Shown here: positions 10,608-18,781 of the stretch, in pieces
Position numbering within the stretch: the stretch's first letter is position 1
How the letters are laid out: each line of letters begins with the position of its first letter
DNA from: Porphyrobacter sp. CACIAM 03H1
Lineage (GTDB): Bacteria; Pseudomonadota; Alphaproteobacteria; Sphingomonadales; Sphingomonadaceae
DNA length: 64,000 bases
Reading direction: 5' to 3'
Assembly (NCBI RefSeq): GCF_002215495.1
Contig: NZ_CP021378.1
Coordinates: 1,231,846 to 1,295,845, forward strand
Translations under genes and position numbers: made by a program
Notes under the pieces: model-generated
What the model was told of the DNA's origin: nothing
Database searches by the model: none
Seen by the model: only the letters and a program-made list of their open reading frames with translations

Positions 10608-12662
10608 ATGGCGAGCGAGGACACCGGGTCCGCCGTCAGGCTCGGCTGGATCGCGCGCGGCTGGCGCAACGTGCGCGAGGCGGGCGGGGTGCAGCTGCTC
10701 GCCACGCTGGTGGTGCTCGCCGCGGCGCTGTTCATCGCCCGCTTCAGCTGGGTCCTGCCCGGCGGCGAGCCGACCCCGCTGACCAGCGAGGCCGAGCGCG
10801 CCTTCTATGACCTGCGTGCCTACTACGCTGCCGATCTCGCCCCGCAGGACCCGCGCATCGTGCTGGTGGTCTACACCGATCAGACCCTGATCAACGCCCG
10901 CAAGCGATCGCCGCTCGATCGCGGGATGCTGGCGCGCACCCTGCGCAATCTCGACGCGATGGGCGCCAAGGCGATCGGGATCGACATCCTGTTCGACCAG
11001 CCGCAGGACGAGGACGAGGATCTCGTCGCCACACTGCGCGGGATGCAGACCCCGGTCGCGGTGGCCTATGCCAACCTCGTCACCAACCGCGACGATATCG
11101 TCTACGAGCAGCAGCAATATCTCGAGGCTTTCCAGGCCCGGCTCGGGGGCAGCCGCGCGCGGCCCGCGAGCATCCGGCTCGACAACACCTTCGGCGCGAC
11201 CCGGGTGTGGCCGACCATCGTGCCCGGGCTGCCGCCGCTGCTGGGCCGGGCGATGCTCGCCGATGCGGGCGAGGCCGTGCCGGCCTTCGAGGGTTACCAT
11301 GGCGCGATCGACTACCGCCGGGCGCAGTTTGTCGACGAGCCGCTGTTCGCCTCGCTCCAGATCGATCTCCTCGCCGATCCCGACCCGGAAGTGCTGCCCT
11401 TCCTCGCCGAGCAGATCAGGGGCAAATACGTCCTGATTGGCGGCGACATCGTCGATTACGACCGGGTCGAGACGACCTTCACCTCGATCAACGGCGAAGT
11501 GCCCGCAGGGATCGCGGTCCATGCCGAGATCATCGCCCAGATGCTCGACAACCGGATGCTCGCGCCGATCCCGCCCTGGGTGCTGTGGGCGATGGCGGTG
11601 CTGGTGGTGCTGTCGGCGGCGCTGACGGCGCTGCTCGAATGGCCCGCGCGGCGGCTCGCCCCGCTGCTGGCGCTGCTGCTGGTCGTCTTCATCGGGGTTC
11701 CGATCGCGCTCCAGTTCCGCAATGTCGACACCCACGGGCTGCCGGCCTTCGGCTGGCTGGTGGGCTGGATCATGGCCTTCACCGCCGTTACCGCCGCCGC
11801 GCGCGCATCGGGCGCGGTGCAGCGCAACTTCGCGACCGGCGCGCTCGGCAAGTACATCCCGCGCGACATCGCCCAGGCGATCATCGACAGGCCCGAACTC
11901 CTCTCGCTCGGCGGCGAGAAGCGCGCGATCTTCGTGCTGTTCAGCGACCTCGAGGGCTTCACCAAGATGAGCCATGCGATCGCGCCGGAGATGGTGGCGA
12001 AGCTGCTCAACCGCTATCTCGACCTGCTCAGCCAGGTCGTGCTCGACCACGGGGGCGTGATCGACAAGTTCGTGGGCGATGCGGTGGTGGCCTTCTGGGG
12101 CGCGCCGATCAGCCGCCCCGACGATGGCGAGCGGGCGGCGCGCGCGGGCTATGCCATGTGGCAGGCGGGCGAGGCCTTCCGCGCCGAGGTCGCCGCACAG
12201 GACCCGGCGCTCCCGCCGATCGGAAAGACCCGCGTGGGCCTTCACTACGGCGAGGCGGTGATCGGCAATTTCGGCGGGGCGACCCGCATCCAGTATACTG
12301 CGCTCGGCGACTCGATGAACACCGCCGCACGGCTCGAGGCGGCCAACAAGGCGCTGGATTCGGCCGTCATGGCGAGCCGCGAATTCGCCGAGGCCTCGGG
12401 GCTGGGCTGGTGGCGGGAGATGGGCCGCGTGGTCCTGCGCGGCCGGGCACGCCCGGTCGACCTGTTCGAGCCCGCGCCGGAGTTTCCGGACAAGGATCGC
12501 GCCCGCCTCAGCGAAGCGAGCGCGCTGGCCGCGAGCGATCCCGCCGCCGCCCTGCGCCTCGCCGAGGCGGTGGCGGCGCGCCACCCCGACGATACGGCGC
12601 TGGGCAATCTTGTCCGGCGCATGGCAGCATTGGACGAAGGAGGAACCTATGTTCTCGGATAG
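10608..12662 (+). CDS. CHASE2-domain adenylate/guanylate cyclase
   Basis: A protein of 684 residues. One N-terminal membrane helix (about 28-47) is followed by an extracytoplasmic CHASE2 sensor domain (about 55-320), then three closely spaced helices (about 325-405) and a cytoplasmic class III nucleotide cyclase domain (about 438-620). In the cyclase domain the motif LFSDLEGFT supplies the first metal-binding Asp, and VGDAVVAFWG supplies the second. The predicted reaction is ATP to cAMP in response to an outside signal; the sequence alone does not exclude GTP use. It lies 21 bases after the CHAT gene and overlaps the next gene by 14 bases, so the four genes appear to form one operon. Combinations of CHASE2 cyclase, CHAT protein and large haemagglutinin-like proteins occur in other bacteria. 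Confidence 0.92.
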   Translation: MASEDTGSAVRLGWIARGWRNVREAGGVQLLATLVVLAAALFIARFSWVLPGGEPTPLTSEAERAFYDLRAYYAADLAPQDPRIVLVVYTDQTLINARKRSPLDRGMLARTLRNLDAMGAKAIGIDILFDQPQDEDEDLVATLRGMQTPVAVAYANLVTNRDDIVYEQQQYLEAFQARLGGSRARPASIRLDNTFGATRVWPTIVPGLPPLLGRAMLADAGEAVPAFEGYHGAIDYRRAQFVDEPLFASLQIDLLADPDPEVLPFLAEQIRGKYVLIGGDIVDYDRVETTFTSINGEVPAGIAVHAEIIAQMLDNRMLAPIPPWVLWAMAVLVVLSAALTALLEWPARRLAPLLALLLVVFIGVPIALQFRNVDTHGLPAFGWLVGWIMAFTAVTAAARASGAVQRNFATGALGKYIPRDIAQAIIDRPELLSLGGEKRAIFVLFSDLEGFTKMSHAIAPEMVAKLLNRYLDLLSQVVLDHGGVIDKFVGDAVVAFWGAPISRPDDGERAARAGYAMWQAGEAFRAEVAAQDPALPPIGKTRVGLHYGEAVIGNFGGATRIQYTALGDSMNTAARLEAANKALDSAVMASREFAEASGLGWWREMGRVVLRGRARPVDLFEPAPEFPDKDRARLSEASALAASDPAAALRLAEAVAARHPDDTALGNLVRRMAALDEGGTYVLG

Positions 12663-13395
12663 ACTGAAGGCCCGGATCGGCGCACTCGCGCTGGCGGGTG
12701 CGGCGCTGGCCCTGCCGCTGGCGGCGATGGCAGGCGTCGTGGTGAAATCCACCGGCCCCTCTGCAACCCGCTATCCGGTCGGCACCAAGCTCGATGACGA
12801 TGCCTCGATCACGCTCAAGGCCGGCGACGTGGTGACCGTGCTCACCGCCGACGGGACACGCGTGATCCGGGGGGCGGGCACCTTCCGCGTCGGCGACCGC
12901 CCCAAGGTCGCGGCAGACCGCTTCGCCTCGCTCACCCGCAAGCGCGCCGCCACCCGCGTGCGGACCGGGGCGGTGCGGGGCGAGGCGGAGGAGAACCCGA
13001 CCAATCCGAGCCTGTGGTATGTCGATGTGACGCGCTCGGGCACGATCTGCCTCTACGACCTTGCGACCGTGCGCCTGTGGCGTCCCGGGACGGAAGGGAC
13101 GAGCACCTATGCCATCGCCGACCACGCCGGAACGGCGCAGGCCGAGGTCACCTTCGACGACACCGTGACGGTCGCCGCGCTCGATCCGGCGCGCCTGCCG
13201 GTCACCGAGCAGGGCCATTACATGATCACCGCCCCCGACGGCTCGACCACCGCACATGTCAACTTCGTGCTGCTGGCGGAAGATTACGAAGCGCCCGACG
13301 CGCTTGCCGAGGCGCTGATCGCCAAGGGGTGCACGGTGCAGCTCGAGGCGCTCGCATCGAGCCTCGAGGCTTCGGCGCAGGACGCCGGCGGGTGA
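12649..13395 (+). CDS. Small secreted protein, FecR-like N-terminal region
   Basis: A protein of 248 residues. The ATG at 12649 is preceded by a strong AAGGAGG at 12637-12643 and opens a clear signal peptide that ends at AMAG, so longer upstream starts are rejected. The early mature part (LKAGDVVTVLTADGT, then a GAGTFRVGD stretch) resembles the ligand-like part of FecR-type periplasmic domains, but the full family is not recognised. A single Cys in the middle and one near the end could pair. It overlaps the end of the cyclase gene, which indicates translational coupling. A role as the secreted or periplasmic partner of the adhesin-CHAT-cyclase operon is inferred from position only. Confidence 0.72.
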   Translation: MFSDRLKARIGALALAGAALALPLAAMAGVVVKSTGPSATRYPVGTKLDDDASITLKAGDVVTVLTADGTRVIRGAGTFRVGDRPKVAADRFASLTRKRAATRVRTGAVRGEAEENPTNPSLWYVDVTRSGTICLYDLATVRLWRPGTEGTSTYAIADHAGTAQAEVTFDDTVTVAALDPARLPVTEQGHYMITAPDGSTTAHVNFVLLAEDYEAPDALAEALIAKGCTVQLEALASSLEASAQDAGG

Positions 13396-13586
13396 GCGCG
13401 GGCCTGGTCTTTGCCCTTGCATCGCAACGCCAAGCTTGTGACAAGAGGCAGGGGTCGGCCTGACGGGGGAATCGGCGAACGGACGGCTATTCGTGACGCA
13501 GGGCTACAAGCACGGCGCGGGGGCGCAATGCTAGGTTGGCCGACAGTCGAAGCCGTTCGGTCTGCGGACATCTCGGGGGGGATGGG

Positions 13587-14972
13587 ATGAGGCGATTTTG
13601 GGCGATGTGTGTCGCGGGCGTGCCGGCAAGGCGCGCCGCCTTGCGGGCTGCGGCGGTGCTGGCGCTCGCGGCGCTCTATCCTGCGTCCGGCGCGATCGGG
13701 AACGGCACCTTTGAAGGCGTTGCAAGCTGCGCGGGCTCGACCTGTCACGGCCGGGCCGAGGGCAATGGCGCGGTCGTCCGGCAGGACGAGATCGCGACCT
13801 GGCAGGAGCCTTCCTCGCCCTCCGGCGCGCACAGCCGCGCCTATGCGGTCCTCGGCGGGCGGCGCGGCCAGCAGATCGCCGCGAGCCTCGGCCTCGGCAA
13901 TGCGCAGAGCGCACCCGCCTGCCTCGGCTGCCATTCGACCTATGCGCCCGCGGGCCAGCGCGGGGCGAAGTTCACGCTGACCGACGGGGTGGGCTGCGAA
14001 AGCTGCCACGGGCCCTCGGGCGGCACCTGGCTGGCGGAGCACTATGCCTTGCCGGCGACCCATGCCTCGAACATCGCTGCGGGCCTGACGCCGCTCGATA
14101 ACCCCAAGGCACGGGCGGGCGTGTGCCTCGATTGCCATTACGGGTCGAGCAAACCGGGCCAGTTCGTCACCCATGCGATGATGGCCGCCGGCCACCCGCG
14201 CGTGTCCTTCGAGCTCGACCTGTTCAGCGCCCTCCAGCAGCACCACACCGTCGATGCCGACTACACCCGCCGCAAGTCCGCGCCCAGCGGGCCGCGCTTC
14301 TGGGCGGTGGGGCAGGCCGAGGCGGTGCGGCGCGCGGGCCAGCTCTTCGCCCAGCCGAAATTCGCCTTCGAGGGCGCCTTCCCGCAGTTCTATTTCTACG
14401 ACTGCCACTCCTGCCACCGCACCATCACCGATGGCCCGCAGAGGAAGCTCACCTTCGAGACCAACCCCGCGCGGCCCATCCCCTTCGGCAACCCGCCGTT
14501 CAACGACGAGAACATCATCATGCTCCAGGCCGTGGCCGGCGCGCTGGTGCCGGGCGAGGCGGGGGCGTTCGAGGCCGCCGCGCGCAACTTCCACCGGGCA
14601 ATGGGGCAGGGCCCCGCGGAGGCCCGCGCCGCTGCACAGGCATTGTCGGTCCGTGCGGGGGTCTTGGCCGATTCGTTGTCGGCCCGTTCCTATGCCGATG
14701 CCGACGCTTTCCGGGTGATCGCGATCATCGCGGGCGAGGCCACCGCGCCGCGCTTCACCGACTATGCCGGTTCGGTGCAGGCGGTGATGGCGGTCGACAC
14801 GCTGCTCAATTCCCTCGTGCGCGAGGGGCGGGTGACGCAGGGCGCGGCGGCCGGCATCCGCGGCGACATCGCCCGCGCCTACAAGGCGGTCGAGGCGCCC
14901 GAAGCCTATCGCCCGGCCGATTTCCGCGCCGCGCTGAAGGCGGCCGCCGGCGCGATCGGCAGGCTCTCCTGA
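13587..14972 (+). CDS. Periplasmic pentaheme cytochrome c, c554-like
   Basis: A protein of 461 residues with an N-terminal signal sequence. Haem c attachment motifs begin at Cys48 (the unusual CAGSTCH, which is CX4CH), Cys112 (CLGCH), Cys137 (CESCH), Cys180 (CLDCH) and Cys273 (CHSCH). The arrangement, with GPSGGTW after the third motif, resembles cytochrome c554-type multihaem proteins. The C-terminal 150 residues lack haem motifs and look helical. The ATG at 13587 was preferred to upstream codons because the signal peptide starts there. It is the first gene of a plus-strand series ending at 22917, in which consecutive genes are separated by two bases or fewer or overlap. Likely role: electron transfer in the periplasm; partner and direction are unknown. 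Confidence 0.88.
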   Translation: MRRFWAMCVAGVPARRAALRAAAVLALAALYPASGAIGNGTFEGVASCAGSTCHGRAEGNGAVVRQDEIATWQEPSSPSGAHSRAYAVLGGRRGQQIAASLGLGNAQSAPACLGCHSTYAPAGQRGAKFTLTDGVGCESCHGPSGGTWLAEHYALPATHASNIAAGLTPLDNPKARAGVCLDCHYGSSKPGQFVTHAMMAAGHPRVSFELDLFSALQQHHTVDADYTRRKSAPSGPRFWAVGQAEAVRRAGQLFAQPKFAFEGAFPQFYFYDCHSCHRTITDGPQRKLTFETNPARPIPFGNPPFNDENIIMLQAVAGALVPGEAGAFEAAARNFHRAMGQGPAEARAAAQALSVRAGVLADSLSARSYADADAFRVIAIIAGEATAPRFTDYAGSVQAVMAVDTLLNSLVREGRVTQGAAAGIRGDIARAYKAVEAPEAYRPADFRAALKAAAGAIGRLS

Positions 14973-14974
14973 CG

Positions 14975-16930
14975 ATGCGCTGGCGGGGGGGCATATCGCT
15001 GCTGGGCGCCGGGGCGCTGGTGCTCGCCTCCTGCGGGGGCGGCGGGTCGTCGACCAGCGGCGGCGCGACCGGTGCGCCCGGACCGACGCCGACCCCGACG
15101 CCTCCGCCAAGCGGGCAGGTCTTCGCTGTCCCCGCCGCCGAGAGCCTCTCGGGCGCGGAAGTCGGCACGATCATCGCCCAGGCCGCCGCAGAAGCCCGCG
15201 CGCGCGGCGCTGCGGCGACCATCGCCGTGACCGACCGGGTGGGCAACGTCCTTGCCGTCTTCGCCATGCCGGGCGCCGCGCCGACCGCGCGCATCCCCTC
15301 GGCCCGCGATGGCAGCAACCAGGACGCCCAGGGCCTCACGATCCCCAGCGCGGGTGCCGCGATCGCCAAGGCGATCACCGGCGCCTATCTCTCGAGCGGC
15401 GGCAACGCCTTCTCGAGCCGCACCGCGAGCTTCATCGTGCAGGAGCATTTCCCGCCCGCGCCGACCACAGCGGGGCTGGAAAGCGGTCCGCTGTTCGGGG
15501 TGCAGTTCAGCCAGCTGCCCTGCTCCGACCTCGCCGCCCGCGCCTCCGATGGGCTGATCGGGCCGAAGCGTTCGCCGCTGGGCCTTGCCGCAGACCCGGG
15601 CGGCTTCCCGCTCTACCAGAACGGCGTGGTCGTGGGCGGCATCGGGGTGATCGCCGACGGCACCTACGGCTTCGACCCCAACGTGCTCGATCGCGACAAC
15701 GATCTCGACGAGGCGATCGCGCTCGCCGGCACGGTCGGCTTCGAGGCGCCGGTCGGGATCCGTGCCGACCGCATCACCGCCGACGGTACGAGCCTGCGCT
15801 ACACCGACATCGAATATCCCCAGATCGGCAATGTCGCGGGCGCAAGCTTCGCCGCGACGGCGGGTGTGCTGGTGCCGGTCGCGGGCTATTACAGCGGCGC
15901 CGGCCTGCTCGCGGGCGCGACCTACGGGACCGAGGCCTCGGGCGTGCGCGCCTCGACGGCTGCCGAGTTCGCCAACCGCGATGCCTTCGTCCTGTCGAAC
16001 GGGGCGGGGGCGAACCGCTACCCGTTGCGCGGGGGCACCGACGCGGGCGACCTGGCCGCGCCGCTGACCGCCGCCGAGGCCCGCGCGATCCTCGAGGAAG
16101 CCTTCACCGTCATGAGCCGCGCGCGGGCGCAGATCCGCCAGCCGCTCGATAGCCGTGCGCAAGTGACGATCAGCCTCGTCGACACCCGCGGCGCGGTGCT
16201 CGGCATCGTGCGCTCGCCCGATGCGCCGATCTTCGGGATCGACGTGTCGTTGCAGAAGGCGCGCACCGCCAATTTCTTCTCCGGCCGCTTCGCCGCCGCA
16301 GAGCTGCTCGCGGCGGGCGGAGAGGTGCCGCAGTTCGTCGCCCGCACGCGCAGCTTCCTCGGCGATGCCAATGCGCTCACCGGCGCCTTCGCCTTTTCCG
16401 ACCGTGCGGGCGGCAACCTGTCGCGGCCCTATTTTCCCGACGGCGAGGTCGGCCAGCCCAATGGACCGCTGTCGCGCCCGATCCAGCAGTTCAGCCCCTT
16501 CTCGACCGGGCTGCAATCGGCGCTGGTGGTGGGCAATCTCGCGCAGCACCTCGCCTTCGTGACGGGCGCGGCCGCGCAGGACACCCCGCGCGCCTGCACC
16601 GGGCTGCCGCAGGTCACGGCCGGGACGACGCGGCTCGCCAACGGCATCCAGATCTTCCCCGGCTCCGTGCCGGTCTATCGCGGCAATGTGCTGGTCGGCG
16701 GGATCGGCGTGTCGGGCGACGGGATCGACCAGGACGACATGATCAGCTTCCTCGGCCTCCACAATGCCGGCGCGCGGGTCGGAGGCGGGATCGGCAATGC
16801 GCCGCCCGCGATCCGGTCCGACCGGATCGTGGTGCAGGTCGGCAGCCGCCAGGTGCGGCTGCGCTACGTCAATTGCCCCTTCGCGCCGTTCCTCGACACG
16901 GCCGCGCAGAACGTGTGCGAGGGGCTCTAG
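14975..16930 (+). CDS. Lipoprotein with two HbpS/GlcG-like haem-binding-type domains
   Basis: A protein of 651 residues. The lipobox LVLASC is followed by a Gly-rich and a Pro/Thr-rich linker, so the protein is probably lipid-anchored. Two copies of the HbpS/GlcG (DUF336) type follow: one from about residue 50, with an AVTDRVGNVLAVF segment, and one from about residue 363, with a SLVDTRGAVLGIV segment. Each is followed by a long insert and then a VGGIGV loop typical of the family. HbpS proteins bind haem or related tetrapyrroles and small ligands. It starts two bases after the pentaheme gene and ends directly before the beta-barrel gene, which suggests a job in the same surface complex, perhaps as haem-binding or redox-sensing partner (inference). 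Confidence 0.82.
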   Translation: MRWRGGISLLGAGALVLASCGGGGSSTSGGATGAPGPTPTPTPPPSGQVFAVPAAESLSGAEVGTIIAQAAAEARARGAAATIAVTDRVGNVLAVFAMPGAAPTARIPSARDGSNQDAQGLTIPSAGAAIAKAITGAYLSSGGNAFSSRTASFIVQEHFPPAPTTAGLESGPLFGVQFSQLPCSDLAARASDGLIGPKRSPLGLAADPGGFPLYQNGVVVGGIGVIADGTYGFDPNVLDRDNDLDEAIALAGTVGFEAPVGIRADRITADGTSLRYTDIEYPQIGNVAGASFAATAGVLVPVAGYYSGAGLLAGATYGTEASGVRASTAAEFANRDAFVLSNGAGANRYPLRGGTDAGDLAAPLTAAEARAILEEAFTVMSRARAQIRQPLDSRAQVTISLVDTRGAVLGIVRSPDAPIFGIDVSLQKARTANFFSGRFAAAELLAAGGEVPQFVARTRSFLGDANALTGAFAFSDRAGGNLSRPYFPDGEVGQPNGPLSRPIQQFSPFSTGLQSALVVGNLAQHLAFVTGAAAQDTPRACTGLPQVTAGTTRLANGIQIFPGSVPVYRGNVLVGGIGVSGDGIDQDDMISFLGLHNAGARVGGGIGNAPPAIRSDRIVVQVGSRQVRLRYVNCPFAPFLDTAAQNVCEGL

Positions 16931-18781
16931 GTGGGCGCGTTGCTGCCCCTGCTGGTCCTCCTGCAGGCGCCGCCGCCCGAGGAGATGCAGCCGCCGCCCG
17001 CGCCCCCGGGGGAGGAGGCACCGCGCGACTGGGAGCAGGAGGCGCCGCCGGTCGATCCGCAGATCATCGAGGGCCGCCAGCGCCCCGGCTACACCGCGCC
17101 CCTGCCCGAGCGGATCGAGCAGACCAACGAAGGCGCGGTGCGCGCGCCGCCGCCCGAGGCCTTCCCCAAGGACCAGCTTCCCATTCCCGACCGCTGGCGG
17201 CTGATCGAAAGCCTCGGCCTCGTGCGCGAGAACCTGTTCGATCCCTACAACCAGAACACCTACAAGGGCGACCGGCCGATCAACCGCGCCAAGGTGCCGT
17301 GGCTGCCGATCAAGGGGGACGACTGGTTCTTCGTCGCCAACCTGATTTCAGATTCTGTCTACGAACCGCGCACCTTCCCGATCCCCGTGGGTGTCCAGAC
17401 CACCGAGGATCCGGACCGCAACGACGTGTTCGGGAACGATTTCAGCCAGGTCTTCAGCCAGACCTTCATCGCCGGTTTCGCGCTGCTGAAAGGTTCGACC
17501 ACCTTCAAGCCGCCGACGATCGAATACCGCGTCACGCTGGCCTACAACGTCAACTACGTCGACGTGCCCGAGCGGCGGGTGCTGTTCGTCGAGCCTTCGC
17601 GCCCCTCGCACCGGCTCGACCAGTTCCTCGGGGTGCAGGAAGCCTTCGTCGATTACCACTTCAGCCAGTTCGACAACGACCGTTTCGACTTCATTTCGAT
17701 CCGCGCCGGGATCCAGCCTTTCCAGTCGGATTTCCGCGGCTTCCTGTTCAACGATCAGCAGCTTGGCGTGCGCCTGTTCGGATCGCGCGACAACAACCGC
17801 TTCCAATTCAATCTCGGCGCCTTCTGGCGGCTGGAGAAGGACACCAACTCGGGCCTCAACGCGATCCTGCGGTCCCCGCGCGACGATTTCGTCTTCGTTG
17901 CCAATGCCTATCGCCAGGACTTCCTGATCCCGGCGCTGACCAGCCAGTTCACCGTGGTCTACAACATGAACCGCGAGGCCGATGACATCCAGATCGACAC
18001 CAACGGCTTCCCGGTGCGCCCTGCGCTGCTCGGCACGCTCAGGGGCCGCGAATACGATGTCGTCTACCTCGGCTACAACATGGACGGCCGCGTGGGCCGG
18101 GTGAACCTCACGGGCAGTTTCTACTGGGCGCTGGGCGAGGACCGGAACTCGTTCTTCACCGACCGTCCGGCCGACATCAACGCGCAGTTCGCGGCGCTCG
18201 AAGCCAGCTACGACCGCAACTGGATGCGCTTCCGCCTCTCGGCCGCCTATGCCAGCGGGGACAGCGATCCCTATGACGACACCGAGGGCGGGTTCGACGC
18301 GATCTTCGAGAACCCGGTCTTCGCAGGGGCCGACACATCCTACTGGATCCGCCAGACCATCCCCTTCGCGGGCGGCGGGCGCGCGATCTCGGTCAACGGG
18401 CGCAACGGCCTGCTCAATTCGCTGCGTTCCTCGAAGGAGCAGGGGCAGAGCAATTTCAACAATCCCGGCCTGATCCTCGCGGGGGTCGGCGCGGATTTCG
18501 ACCTGACGCCGCAGTTCCGCCTTTCCGCCAACGCCAACCACCTGTGGTTCGAGGACACCTCGACCTTGCAGGTGCTGCGCAACGAGGGCTCGATCCCGAA
18601 GGAGATCGGCTTCGACCTTTCGGCTGCGGCGATCTGGCGGCCCAAGGCCAACCAGAACATCGTCTTCCGCCTTTCCGCCGCCACGCTGCTGGCGGGCGAC
18701 GGCTTCAAGGACCTGTTCACCGCGCGCGGCGGCGGACAGGAATTCGTCTCGGTGCTTGCCAACGTGGTGCTGACCTACTGA
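16931..18781 (+). CDS. Outer-membrane beta-barrel protein of the cytochrome operon
   Basis: A protein of 616 residues using a GTG start directly abutting the previous stop codon. A short hydrophobic leader is followed by a Pro/Glu-rich segment (about 15-70), then about 530 residues with the alternating aromatic and polar pattern and repeated Asn/Asp turns of an outer-membrane barrel, ending in a C-terminal Tyr (VVLTY). I do not recognise a named family, and it lacks the N-terminal CXXC of MtrB. Its position between a haem-binding-type lipoprotein and a decaheme cytochrome makes it the candidate barrel of a porin-cytochrome conduit. Its stop codon overlaps the next start (TGATG), which suggests fixed stoichiometry with the decaheme protein. 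Confidence 0.8.
   Translation: MGALLPLLVLLQAPPPEEMQPPPAPPGEEAPRDWEQEAPPVDPQIIEGRQRPGYTAPLPERIEQTNEGAVRAPPPEAFPKDQLPIPDRWRLIESLGLVRENLFDPYNQNTYKGDRPINRAKVPWLPIKGDDWFFVANLISDSVYEPRTFPIPVGVQTTEDPDRNDVFGNDFSQVFSQTFIAGFALLKGSTTFKPPTIEYRVTLAYNVNYVDVPERRVLFVEPSRPSHRLDQFLGVQEAFVDYHFSQFDNDRFDFISIRAGIQPFQSDFRGFLFNDQQLGVRLFGSRDNNRFQFNLGAFWRLEKDTNSGLNAILRSPRDDFVFVANAYRQDFLIPALTSQFTVVYNMNREADDIQIDTNGFPVRPALLGTLRGREYDVVYLGYNMDGRVGRVNLTGSFYWALGEDRNSFFTDRPADINAQFAALEASYDRNWMRFRLSAAYASGDSDPYDDTEGGFDAIFENPVFAGADTSYWIRQTIPFAGGGRAISVNGRNGLLNSLRSSKEQGQSNFNNPGLILAGVGADFDLTPQFRLSANANHLWFEDTSTLQVLRNEGSIPKEIGFDLSAAAIWRPKANQNIVFRLSAATLLAGDGFKDLFTARGGGQEFVSVLANVVLTY

Noticed and set aside
7263..12752. A 1,829-codon open frame on the minus strand across the CHAT and cyclase genes
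   Set aside because: It is an antisense shadow caused by high GC content. Its composition is Arg/Ala/Gly/His-rich without any domain, and both plus-strand genes have clear motifs and start sites.
14906..16762. A 618-codon minus-strand frame opposite the HbpS-like lipoprotein
   Set aside because: No domain or plausible start; the plus-strand lipoprotein has a lipobox and two recognisable domains in the same place.
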